Shown piece after piece: positions 36,991-45,037 of a stretch of DNA of 64,000 bases (the first letter of the stretch is position 1; every line of letters starts with the position of its first letter). Below the pieces are notes generated by a model that made no database searches, was not told the origin of the DNA, and saw only the letters and a program-made list of their open reading frames with translations. This stretch comes from Aliiglaciecola sp. 3_MG-2023 (GTDB taxonomy: Bacteria > Pseudomonadota > Gammaproteobacteria > Enterobacterales > Alteromonadaceae): assembly GCF_030548205.1 (NCBI RefSeq), contig NZ_JAUORV010000005.1:248001-312000 (forward strand), given 5' to 3'. Both the position numbers and the translations under genes were made by a program.

Positions 36991-37554
36991 ATGGCTAAAG
37001 TGAAATCTCTTACTACTGGTGACATTGCAGAATATTGCGATGTCAATTTACGCACAGTAATACGGTGGATTGATAAGGGAAGTTTGAAAGGTTACAAGCT
37101 ACCAGGAAGGGGCAACAATCGAGTCACTGTGGATAATTTTGTGCTTTTTTTAAAGCAAAACAATATGCCTGTGCCACCAGAACTATTGCCTAAAAGCAAA
37201 ACGGTTCTAATTGTTGATGATGATAAAGATATGGGAAATGCGATCAAACGTGTTCTCAAAAAGGACGGGTTTGAGTGTGATACTGCCACAAACGGCTTTT
37301 TAGCAGGAAGTAAGCTGATGCAGCACAAGCCCAGCATCATGACCTTAGATTTAACAATGCCTGGCCTAAATGGTTTCGAACTTTTGAAGCATTTGCGAGC
37401 AGAGGAACAATTTCAAGATTTAAAAATATTAGTTATTTCAGCGTTGGATCAGGAAAGCTTAGATGAAGCACTTGCTTTAGGTGCTAATGCCGCACTTTCT
37501 AAGCCGTTTGAGAAAGACAAATTATTAAGTTTAGTTAATGAAATGACCCAGTAA
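36991..37554 (+). CDS. hnoC: HTH-receiver response regulator (HnoC-like)
   Basis: The 187-residue protein has an unusual order: a MerR/excisionase-like helix-turn-helix first (TTGDIAEYCDVNLRTVIRWI, then DKGSLKGYKLPGRGNNR), followed by a receiver domain (VLIVDDDKDMGNAIKRVLKK, phospho-acceptor in MTLDLTMPGLNGFELLKHLR, K in ALSKPFEKDK). This matches HnoC, a DNA-binding target of the H-NOX-associated kinase. I prefer the ATG at 36991, 9 nt after AGGA, over the ATG two codons upstream. Followed 24 bp later by the PhnD-like gene, so it probably leads an operon of four genes. Confidence 0.82.
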   Translation: MAKVKSLTTGDIAEYCDVNLRTVIRWIDKGSLKGYKLPGRGNNRVTVDNFVLFLKQNNMPVPPELLPKSKTVLIVDDDKDMGNAIKRVLKKDGFECDTATNGFLAGSKLMQHKPSIMTLDLTMPGLNGFELLKHLRAEEQFQDLKILVISALDQESLDEALALGANAALSKPFEKDKLLSLVNEMTQ

Positions 37555-37578
37555 CATTGATAAAAGATGAGGTGATTG

Positions 37579-38415
37579 ATGTATAAATTAGCCCTATTGA
37601 TTGGTTTGCTATTTAGTTTTTCGAGTGTTGTCTCGGCACAACAGAAAACCCTGACGTTTGGTATTGTTCCGCAACAATCCGCAAAACGTCTGGCTGAATT
37701 GTGGACCCCAATTTTTCACCACATTAGCCAACAAAGCGATGTCAATATTGTGTTTAGCACGGCCAAAGATATTCCGACCTTCGAAAAACGCCTTGAGTCT
37801 GGGGATTATGATTTGGCTTATATGAATCCTTACCATTATATTTTTTATCACAAAATGTCGGGTTATAACGCCTTAGCTAAACAAAGTAATAAAACTATCC
37901 AGGGGGTTATTGTTACTCATGCCGATAGCAACATAAAAACCATCCAAGACCTAGTGGGTAGCCGTTTAGCTTTCCCCGCTCCGGCCGCTTTTGCAGCAAC
38001 TTTATTGCCTCAAGCCGAACTAAATAACTTAGGTGTGGAATTTACGCCTATGTATGTGGGCTCACACGATTCTGTTTACTTAAATGTGTCCAGAGGCTTT
38101 TTCCCCGCGGGCGGTGGAATTCAGCGCACCCTTAATAATATGGATGAAGAGGTACAGTCTAGCTTAGTGACGATCTGGAAGAGTGCCAGGTATACCTCAC
38201 ATGCTATTGCCAGCCACCCAGATGTCGATGCAGCCACGAGGGCTAAGGTTCAAGCCGCTTTAGTGAATATGAACAACAGTGAACACGGCAAAGTTTTACT
38301 TAAAAATATTAATTTTAACGGTTTTGAAACTGCACTAAACAGCGATTGGGATGATGTAAGAGCACTTAACATCGAAGCGCTGTTCCGCAACAAAGCAACT
38401 GGTGCGGTGAATTAA
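37579..38415 (+). CDS. PhnD-like periplasmic substrate-binding protein
   Basis: The 278-residue protein has a signal peptide (YKLALLIGLLFSFSSVVSAQ) and the PhnD/phosphate-phosphonate type-2 binding fold: LTFGIVPQQSAKRLAELWTP, then ESGDYDLAYMNPYHYIFY and GSRLAFPAPAAFAATLLPQ. No ABC permease or ATPase is near. The gene overlaps the downstream histidine kinase start (TAATG), so it probably serves as a soluble sensor subunit for that kinase rather than for transport. The ligand is unknown. Confidence 0.88.
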   Translation: MYKLALLIGLLFSFSSVVSAQQKTLTFGIVPQQSAKRLAELWTPIFHHISQQSDVNIVFSTAKDIPTFEKRLESGDYDLAYMNPYHYIFYHKMSGYNALAKQSNKTIQGVIVTHADSNIKTIQDLVGSRLAFPAPAAFAATLLPQAELNNLGVEFTPMYVGSHDSVYLNVSRGFFPAGGGIQRTLNNMDEEVQSSLVTIWKSARYTSHAIASHPDVDAATRAKVQAALVNMNNSEHGKVLLKNINFNGFETALNSDWDDVRALNIEALFRNKATGAVN

Positions 38416-40076
38416 TGCACCTTTCTTTACGCAATAAAACCATTGTTAGCATTGCCGTCATTGAGGCCGTGCTGCTGGTTGCTTTGATATTTACAGCAAT
38501 TAATTTTATGCGTAATACCCTCAATGAAAATTTAGTCAGCCGTTCGACAACGGTAGCGACCTTATTTGCAAGTACAACTAAAAATGCGGTTCTAACTTAT
38601 GATCTCGCATCATTAGAAACCTACTGTGCAGAGCTATTAAGTAACCCTGATATTCTGTATGTAAGAGTGGTAAACACCGAAAATCAAGTCTTAGCGCAAG
38701 CCGGAGACAACAACTTGTTAGCCCGTCAATTTAACCAAGATATTGACGTTAGTAATGTCACTGATGGTGTTTTTGATAGTTTTGTAAATATAACCGAAGC
38801 AGAGCAACTTTACGGCCGGGTGGAATTGGGAGTAGATACATTAAATATCCAAGATTCACTAGAAGTGATCAAGAAGTGGACAACCAGTATCGCAATCATT
38901 GAGATGGCACTGGTTGCTTTATTCTCATTCTTTTTGGGTAATTATTTAACTAGGCAGTTGGAAAGTTTACGTATAGCGGCGCGCAAAGTTTCGCAAAATG
39001 TTGAAAGCGGCTCATTTAATCAAGCCCAATTGCCGGTTAATGGTAAAGACGAACTTGCCGAGGTAACACGTGCATTCAATAAACTTGTTACCACCTTGGA
39101 GTATGAAAACTCCCGTAAACAGGCGTATCAGGATGAACTTGAAGAGCTTAATCGCACACTGGAGCAAAAAGTAGCCCAAAGAACCACATTATTACATCAG
39201 CGAAATGATGAGTTGGAACAGATAAATCAAGAGTTGCAGGCTACCCAGGAGCAGCTCACCCAAGCGGCAAAAATGGCCTCAATTGGTCAACTTGCCGCAG
39301 GCGTGGCCCATGAAATCAATAACCCTATTGGTTTTGTGAAAAGCAATTTAAGCAGTCTCGAAGAATATATCGATATCTATCGTAAAATCAGTGAGAACCT
39401 AGTGGTTGTTTACGGCAAAGCGCCTTCAGAATCGGTAGAGTTGTCGAAACAAAATTTAATTGAAATTATAAATAGTGAAGACTTGGCATTCATAAATGAA
39501 GATTCTAAAGATGTTCTTGTTGAGTCTGTTGAAGGTTTAGAGCGAGTGACCAACATCGTCAAAGATCTCAAGCAATTTTCGCGGGTAGATGTTGAAGAAA
39601 AAAGTTGGTTAGATATAAACGAGTGTATTGAAAGTACGCTCAAAATGGTAAGCAATGAGCTTAAGTATCATTGTGATATTCAAAAAGATCTTTCTGAGGT
39701 ACCCAAAATTAAGATTAATTTTGGCAAAATTAGCCAGGTGCTCACAAACTTGTTGATCAATGCAGGACAAGCCATTCGTGACAACGGGCAAATTTCAATT
39801 TCCACTAAAGTAAAAGATCAGCAAATCTTAATAGCGGTTAAAGACAATGGATCGGGCATCCCCCCTGAAAATCTAAGTAAACTGTTCGACCCATTTTTTA
39901 CCACCAAAGATGTGGGCAAGGGCACAGGTTTAGGTTTATCCATATCCCACGGCATTATTCAAGAGCATGGAGGGGATATTACGGTAACCAGCAAGGTAAA
40001 CAAAGGAAGCTGTTTCACCATCACCTTACCTATTTTAACCGAAAACGACAATCTGAAGAGTCCCCCAAATGAGTGA
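38415..40076 (+). CDS. Membrane-bound hybrid-network sensor histidine kinase
   Basis: The 553-residue kinase has a transmembrane helix (about 10-30), a small periplasmic domain about 35-150 (VATLFASTTKNAVLTYDLAS; CHASE8/Cache-like), a second helix (about 152-172), HAMP (about 175-235), a coiled coil, the HisKA H-box LAAGVAHEINNPIGFVKSNL, and an ATPase with N (NLLINAGQAI) and G boxes (DNGSGIPPENL, GKGTGLGLS). It overlaps the PhnD-like gene upstream and the HD-GYP-like regulator downstream (8 bp), which implies a cognate set. It may provide a second input to the NO network. Confidence 0.9.
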   Translation: MHLSLRNKTIVSIAVIEAVLLVALIFTAINFMRNTLNENLVSRSTTVATLFASTTKNAVLTYDLASLETYCAELLSNPDILYVRVVNTENQVLAQAGDNNLLARQFNQDIDVSNVTDGVFDSFVNITEAEQLYGRVELGVDTLNIQDSLEVIKKWTTSIAIIEMALVALFSFFLGNYLTRQLESLRIAARKVSQNVESGSFNQAQLPVNGKDELAEVTRAFNKLVTTLEYENSRKQAYQDELEELNRTLEQKVAQRTTLLHQRNDELEQINQELQATQEQLTQAAKMASIGQLAAGVAHEINNPIGFVKSNLSSLEEYIDIYRKISENLVVVYGKAPSESVELSKQNLIEIINSEDLAFINEDSKDVLVESVEGLERVTNIVKDLKQFSRVDVEEKSWLDINECIESTLKMVSNELKYHCDIQKDLSEVPKIKINFGKISQVLTNLLINAGQAIRDNGQISISTKVKDQQILIAVKDNGSGIPPENLSKLFDPFFTTKDVGKGTGLGLSISHGIIQEHGGDITVTSKVNKGSCFTITLPILTENDNLKSPPNE

Positions 40077-41364
40077 ACAACTGTTAGACGCTGACATTGC
40101 TATGACGGTACTTTGTGTCGACGATGAAGTGAATATTCTCAAATCATTGAAGCGTTTATTGTACAAACAAAATTATCAACTGATACTGGCTGAAAGTGGT
40201 GCCAAAGCCCTTGAAGTAATGGCCCAGAATAAGATCGATCTGATCATCTCTGATATGAAAATGCCCGGAATGTCGGGTGCGGAATTACTCCAGAAAGTGG
40301 CGGAATTAACGCCTGACTGTCATCGTATTTTATTAACTGGATATTCTGACATGGAGTCGACCATTGATGCAGTCAACAAGGGCAAAATCCATCGATATTT
40401 ACAGAAACCTTGGAACAATGAAGAGATCATCCAAACCATTGATGAGGGCCTGGAAAAGGTTAGGTTAAAAAATGAAAATAATCACTTACAGAAGTTAGTA
40501 AAAAAGCAAAATTCTCTGCTGAAAAAGCTTAATCAAAATTTAGAAGACAAAGTTAAACTGCGGACTAAGCAAATACAATTGGCGATGCAGCGAATTGAGC
40601 ACAACAACAGTGCCACACAAAAAGTGCTGTATAACATGATCAGTATTAACCCCAATTTAAGTGGGGGGTTTGCCAATAGCGTGAGTTTACTTGCGAGCCG
40701 CATTGCGGAAAAATTAGGGTTATCTCAACAGCAAATTAAAGATGTATCTTATGCTGCACTGTTGTGTGAAATGGGTTTGTTAGGTTTAGATTCAGCAATA
40801 TATAGCCGTCCTTTCAAAGAGCTAAACTATAATCAACAGCAAGAGTTTTTGGAGCAAATTAACATCGCAAAGTTAGTACTTGCTCCGGCCACTCATCTGC
40901 AAAATGTCTCTGATATTATTACCTGCCAATATGAAACCCTCAATGGCGCAGGACCTAAAAAGCTGGAAGATAGCCAAATCCCTATGGGTGCAAAAATTTT
41001 GGCGGTCGCCAGAGATTATTGGCGTTACAAAACAGGTCGAATCACTGCTCAAAAGCTAGATGACATCGCCTGTCCAATTGAAATGAAAAAGCTCAAAGGT
41101 TCACACTATGATCCCGTGGTTTTAAACATTTTGTTGGAGAACGAAGATATTGTTTCCGATAAGTTTATTGAAAATACGATTCGCACTGAGGAACTTAAGC
41201 CAGGAATGATTCTGCGCAACAACATTCTCAATGATAAACACATATTAGTACTGCCAGAAGGACACACTTTCAGTGATGTTACTATCACCAAGTTGATTCA
41301 ATTTGAAAAAAGCCAGTCTCAAGCTCTTTCGTTAGTTGTTGAAGACAGTCGGGAGGTAATCTAG
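40069..41364 (+). CDS. hnoD: Response regulator with degenerate HD-GYP domain (HnoD-like)
   Basis: The 431-residue protein has a receiver domain (VLCVDDEVNILKSLKRLLYK, Asp in LIISDMKMPGMSGAELL, YLQKPWNNEE), a coiled-coil linker, and a C-terminal region that follows the HD-GYP outline (YETLNGAGPKKLEDSQIPMG, AKILAVARDYWRY). It lacks the HD and GYP metal-binding residues. In Shewanella HnoD is a catalytically inactive HD-GYP response regulator that inhibits the HnoB phosphodiesterase until phosphorylated. The same role is inferred here. Its stop shares the CTAG with the stop of the convergent kinase gene. Confidence 0.82.
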   Translation: MSEQLLDADIAMTVLCVDDEVNILKSLKRLLYKQNYQLILAESGAKALEVMAQNKIDLIISDMKMPGMSGAELLQKVAELTPDCHRILLTGYSDMESTIDAVNKGKIHRYLQKPWNNEEIIQTIDEGLEKVRLKNENNHLQKLVKKQNSLLKKLNQNLEDKVKLRTKQIQLAMQRIEHNNSATQKVLYNMISINPNLSGGFANSVSLLASRIAEKLGLSQQQIKDVSYAALLCEMGLLGLDSAIYSRPFKELNYNQQQEFLEQINIAKLVLAPATHLQNVSDIITCQYETLNGAGPKKLEDSQIPMGAKILAVARDYWRYKTGRITAQKLDDIACPIEMKKLKGSHYDPVVLNILLENEDIVSDKFIENTIRTEELKPGMILRNNILNDKHILVLPEGHTFSDVTITKLIQFEKSQSQALSLVVEDSREVI

Positions 41365-42854
41365 TCAATTGTCGGAAATTTTATATGAAAGGTTGTGCCT
41401 AGGTTTAGCTGGGAGTCAACGGATACTTGTGCGCCGTGGGCCTCTAATATTGCATAGGAAACTGATAACCCTAATCCGGTGCCGATACCAACAGGTTTGG
41501 TTGTAAAGAAAGGGGTAAATAACTGGTTAACGGTTTCTTTGTCCATACCGCATCCCGTATCTTGAATATGCAAAACAACACCTTCTTTAATGTGCGTGTA
41601 ATCGATGGTTAAAACTCCACCCTTTTCCATTGCATGTGCTGCATTAACAAATAAATTAACAAACACCTGCTGCAATTGCCCTGAATTACCCAACACGGGG
41701 GGACATTCAGCAGAGATATTGTTTATGACTTTGTGTTCATACTTGAACATATTACCCGCTATTTTAAGGGCAGATTGGATACAATTATTTAATGATGTTG
41801 CTACTAAGGCTTCATCACCTGCGTGGGAAAACCCTTTCAGGTTATCGACGATTTCTTTTACTCTATCCAAGCCCTCAATATTTGATTTAAGGAGATCTTC
41901 GGAATCTTCTTCTATGTAATCAAGGTCTATTTTTTTACACATTTCTGAGAATTGGCTGGTATCAAGGGTAGTCTGTTCGGTTAAGTTAGTCTGCACTTCT
42001 GAGGTTAGTTTTTTGTAGTCATGTAGATAATCTTGCAACACTTCTAAATTAGACCGAATAAAGGCAATGGGGTTGTTGATCTCATGGGCAACGCCAGCTG
42101 CCAATTGTCCTAAAGATGCCATTTTTTCAGACTGAATAAGTTGGCGACGGGCTTTCTCGAGGCTACTTATGGAGTCTTGTAACTGTACATTGCGTTGTAG
42201 AATTCTAATATCCGTTAAGCGCCTGCGAACCCCACTGACTAAGTGTTCTTTCGAGGTGTTTAATATCACTTCAAGATCTTGATTTAATTCAGCTTCTTGG
42301 CTTAAAAAGGCTAACCAACCGATTTTTTTACCTGACCAGGCAACATTGGTGTAGAAAATGGAATTTAACGGCGCGCTCTCATTGAGTTCGTTATTTTTAA
42401 TTTCAGCGCTTCGCCACGATGCAAGCAGGTCATTATTGCTAACGGGGAGCAGATCCGTTACGAATTCCTTAATGGCGTTGTTTTCTTGCCATCCTTGCTC
42501 AGAAATCCAGACTTTGGGGGTTTTTTCAGTTAGCCATTGGCCTTCTTCACTGATGACAAAAAGACCATATCGGGCACAACAAAACTCGCCGGTTAAATCG
42601 ACAATATTCGAAACCATCTCTCTTAAGGGAATTTCGGAGGCTACGGCGCTGGAGGTGTGGGCTAAGTATTCTAGTTCCAATTGCTTTTGTTCGGAACCTG
42701 CTAAGGCTGCTTTCAAAGACTGATTGGCTTCATAAATATCCAAGGAATACTTCTCTAGCTGATTCTCGGCCAGTTGCCTTGCCTTTTTCTCTCTCAAGGC
42801 TTTGCGTTCGAGAACGGAAACTCTTTTTTCCAGTTCTTCCTTAGACAGGGTCAA
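41361..42854 (-). CDS. hnoK: H-NOX-associated cytosolic histidine kinase (HnoK-like)
   Basis: The 497-residue kinase has no transmembrane segment. An N-terminal coiled coil is followed by a GAF-like domain (about 60-220), a second coil, the H-box LAAGVAHEINNPIAFIRSNL and the ATPase core with NLFVNAAHAMEKGG, DTGCGMDKETVNQLF and GIGTGLGLSVSYAI. Its start overlaps the H-NOX stop by 4 bp, so H-NOX and kinase are translationally coupled. In characterised systems NO-bound H-NOX inhibits the kinase, which phosphorylates the HnoB, HnoC and HnoD regulators; all three types are encoded in the adjacent 7.4 kb. Confidence 0.9.
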   Translation of the reverse strand: MTLSKEELEKRVSVLERKALREKKARQLAENQLEKYSLDIYEANQSLKAALAGSEQKQLELEYLAHTSSAVASEIPLREMVSNIVDLTGEFCCARYGLFVISEEGQWLTEKTPKVWISEQGWQENNAIKEFVTDLLPVSNNDLLASWRSAEIKNNELNESAPLNSIFYTNVAWSGKKIGWLAFLSQEAELNQDLEVILNTSKEHLVSGVRRRLTDIRILQRNVQLQDSISSLEKARRQLIQSEKMASLGQLAAGVAHEINNPIAFIRSNLEVLQDYLHDYKKLTSEVQTNLTEQTTLDTSQFSEMCKKIDLDYIEEDSEDLLKSNIEGLDRVKEIVDNLKGFSHAGDEALVATSLNNCIQSALKIAGNMFKYEHKVINNISAECPPVLGNSGQLQQVFVNLFVNAAHAMEKGGVLTIDYTHIKEGVVLHIQDTGCGMDKETVNQLFTPFFTTKPVGIGTGLGLSVSYAILEAHGAQVSVDSQLNLGTTFHIKFPTID

Positions 42855-43399
42855 ACTTTTACCACTTCCATTACGCAGCGGCTATCACCTTGATGCTGAC
42901 ATTCTGTCTGAGACACTTCCACTGTTTGCCCCGTATGTTCTGCTAAACCGTGCACAATGCCTTCGCAGAAATAGCATAAATTACGCGGTGACTGATAAAG
43001 AAAGGTTAAGGTGTTGGGCGTTTCACTTAGAAATTCGAATTCGGGCAATAAGGCATCGGGATTAAGTTTTTTCACTTCTACGTGGATAAAGTCTTGCACC
43101 GCATGTAAAAACTCAAAAACGTCTTTAAAGTTATGAGCCCCAGCAGGAGCGGCATTAAGCAGCTCTTTAAATACCCATTTACCGAATGCAAACTGGGCAT
43201 CTTTAGGGGAGATATTTTTTTGCTCAACTACGAGTCCAATGAGAGTAAACAGCTCTTCATCATCGTAAGTGCCTACCGTTGTGTAAATACCTTCACTGGA
43301 CAGCTGGGCTTCGTCTAACAAGGTATCCCAAAACTCTTCTCCCCAAAGCTCTTCCACAAACTCATTGAACTTTACAAAAACAATACCTTTCACGGCCAT
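42851..43399 (-). CDS. H-NOX heme nitric-oxide sensor
   Basis: The 182-residue soluble heme protein binds NO and regulates the adjacent kinase. Diagnostic residues are the proximal heme ligand His106 in FIHVEVKKLNPDALLPEF and the propionate-binding Y135-x-S137-x-R139 motif in FLYQSPRNLCYFCEG. Cys142, Cys145, Cys164 and Cys172 fall where zinc-binding or redox cysteines are found in Shewanella and Vibrio H-NOX; this is an alignment by eye. Length is typical. It leads the H-NOX/kinase operon. Confidence 0.93.
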   Translation of the reverse strand: MAVKGIVFVKFNEFVEELWGEEFWDTLLDEAQLSSEGIYTTVGTYDDEELFTLIGLVVEQKNISPKDAQFAFGKWVFKELLNAAPAGAHNFKDVFEFLHAVQDFIHVEVKKLNPDALLPEFEFLSETPNTLTFLYQSPRNLCYFCEGIVHGLAEHTGQTVEVSQTECQHQGDSRCVMEVVKV

Positions 43400-43852
43400 T
43401 CCTTCAATCAGACAATTAACACTTACGGCATTTTAAAAACCTACTTATGAATATAGATTGAAACCCTAAAATGATCCTATTTCAATACTGCTTTAGTCGC
43501 ACAGCACACTAAATAATGGCTATTCCACTGTTACTGAATCAAATTTAATGTGGCTTACAGTACTTGAATTTAGTGCCTTAATTCCGATGACTCGACTAAA
43601 ATGCTATTTGAACTATAGTTTAAATTAAAACCAATGGTTAATTTTGGTTAGTGCTTTTGGTAATCACAAGTTTGAATTCTTGGTTGACAATGAAATTCTG
43701 CTTAGTTACTTTAATTTAACATATGCGGCGGCAACCGCTTTGTTTATATAAGTTGAGAAGCTTACCTAAGCCTAAGTTTTTCGACGATACAACTTAATAA
43801 TTGCAACGTTTTTACTGGTATAAACTAAATTTTTACTCTTGGAGAATAACGA
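43400..43852. other. Divergent promoter region between H-NOX and alginate SDR genes
   Basis: No gene is supported. The region is AT-rich and must hold promoters for H-NOX (minus) and the SDR gene (plus). Partial TTGGT and TTTTGGTAATC motifs around 43630-43665 resemble half-sites of the alginate operators described at 44769 and 53695, but no full palindrome is present. Confidence 0.4.
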
Positions 43853-44599
43853 ATGTCAATGACAGGTAAAGTAGCTATTGTAGCTGGCGGTGGTAGAGAT
43901 ATCGGAGCAGCGTGTGCGGTTGAGTTAGCATCTAGAGGGGCAAGTGTTTTGATCACCTATCACGCAAGTGCCACAAGAGCACAAGAAACGGTGGCTAAAA
44001 TTACTGAAGCGGGTGGAAAAGCGGTTGCACTTCAAGCTGACTTAACTGAACAAAGCAGTGTCGACAAAACCATTAATACGGCGTTAGATGAATTTGGCGC
44101 TATTGATTGCCTAGTGCATGTATCAGGCGGCCTGGTTGATCGTAAAAAAATTACTGAGATGGACCTAGCCCACTGGAAGTATGTATTAGACGTTAACCTA
44201 ACATCGTTGTTTTTAATGTCTCAAGCCGTTATTCCTCACATGAAGCCTGGTAGCACTATCGTGACATTCTCGTCCCAAGCGGCTCGCGACGGTGGCGGCG
44301 GTGGGGCTATCCCTTACGCAACCTCTAAAGGGGCAGTATCCACCTTTACACGGGGATTAGCGAAAGAACTTGGGCCTGATATCCGGGTTAATTCGGTGTG
44401 TCCGGGCATGATATCTACCGGTTTCCACGATACGTTTACCCCTGATGCGGTTCGCACCAATGTTGCTGGAGCAACTTGTATCAAGCGTGAAGGTACCTCC
44501 GAAGAAGTGGCTAAATTAGTAGGCTTTTTGGCAGATGACGACTCATCTTACATGACAGGTAATAACGTTGATATAAACGGTGGTTTACTGTTCTCATAA
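43853..44599 (+). CDS. SDR-family reductase, probable DEH reductase of alginate catabolism
   Basis: The 248-residue short-chain dehydrogenase has the Rossmann glycine motif [19 protein letters not shown], the active-site [11 protein letters not shown] with the tyrosine and lysine, and the C-terminal [17 protein letters not shown]. In alginate degraders an SDR next to the lyases reduces the unsaturated-uronate product DEH to 2-keto-3-deoxygluconate with NAD(P)H, which KdgK then phosphorylates. That role is inferred from the neighbours (PL6, PL7, KdgF, KdgK). A strong terminator follows. Confidence 0.85.
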   Translation: MSMTGKVAIVAGGGRDIGAACAVELASRGASVLITYHASATRAQETVAKITEAGGKAVALQADLTEQSSVDKTINTALDEFGAIDCLVHVSGGLVDRKKITEMDLAHWKYVLDVNLTSLFLMSQAVIPHMKPGSTIVTFSSQAARDGGGGGAIPYATSKGAVSTFTRGLAKELGPDIRVNSVCPGMISTGFHDTFTPDAVRTNVAGATCIKREGTSEEVAKLVGFLADDDSSYMTGNNVDINGGLLFS

Positions 44600-44697
44600 C
44601 CAACACGGGTTAGGATCTTGCAAATGTATCATTAGCGATACTTTGCTGGCAGATTGCAAATCATGTGGATGACGTAGTGAAATTAATCACTAAAGTG

Positions 44698-44733
44698 GAA
44701 AATGGGTCTCATTAAATGGGGCCCATTTTTTTA
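44698..44733 (+). terminator. Rho-independent terminator after the SDR gene
   Basis: AAAATGGG (44699-44706) pairs with CCCATTTT (44722-44729) after a short loop and runs into a T tract. It separates the SDR gene from the PL6 gene, consistent with separate promoters. Confidence 0.85.
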
Positions 44734-44768
44734 AAAGTTAAACTTGTTTAAAAACAATAGAATAGTAT

Positions 44769-44800
44769 TTGGTATTACCAATAGAGGTATTATTGGTAAT
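44769..44800. promoter_or_regulatory. Candidate alginate-regulator operator upstream of PL6
   Basis: The arms ATTACCAAT (44774-44782) and ATTGGTAAT (44792-44800) are perfect complements with a 9-nt spacer. The overlapping TTGGTATTACCAA (44769-44781) is itself palindromic and resembles the ExuR/UxuR-type FadR-subfamily site (TTGGTATACCAA). The same arms with the same 9-nt spacing recur at 53695-53719 beside the regulator gene. It lies about 240 bp upstream of the PL6 start. Binding by the product of 53890-54621 is inferred. Confidence 0.6.
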
Positions 44801-45037
44801 AATAAATGTTAATGTGTGGTTGACACAATGTTGTGAAATTGGTTACATTGTCTTTACGATATTCATTACTTTAATTATTGCAATTCAAAGCCTAAGCTTA
44901 TTTGAGCATAAGTAATAGTGTCAGTAACAAATAATTGATGTATGGTTTCTACAACATGCATTGCCAACCAGGGTTCTGCGTACGAATAGTACTTACAGGG
45001 TTCTACTTATTTTTAAAATGGAATTAGGTCGTGTTGA

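Noticed and set aside
37579-38415. Phosphonate ABC transport system
   Set aside because: No permease or ATPase gene is adjacent; the gene is coupled to a histidine kinase.
40069-41364. Active HD-GYP phosphodiesterase
   Set aside because: The HD and GYP metal-binding residues are missing from the otherwise recognisable outline.
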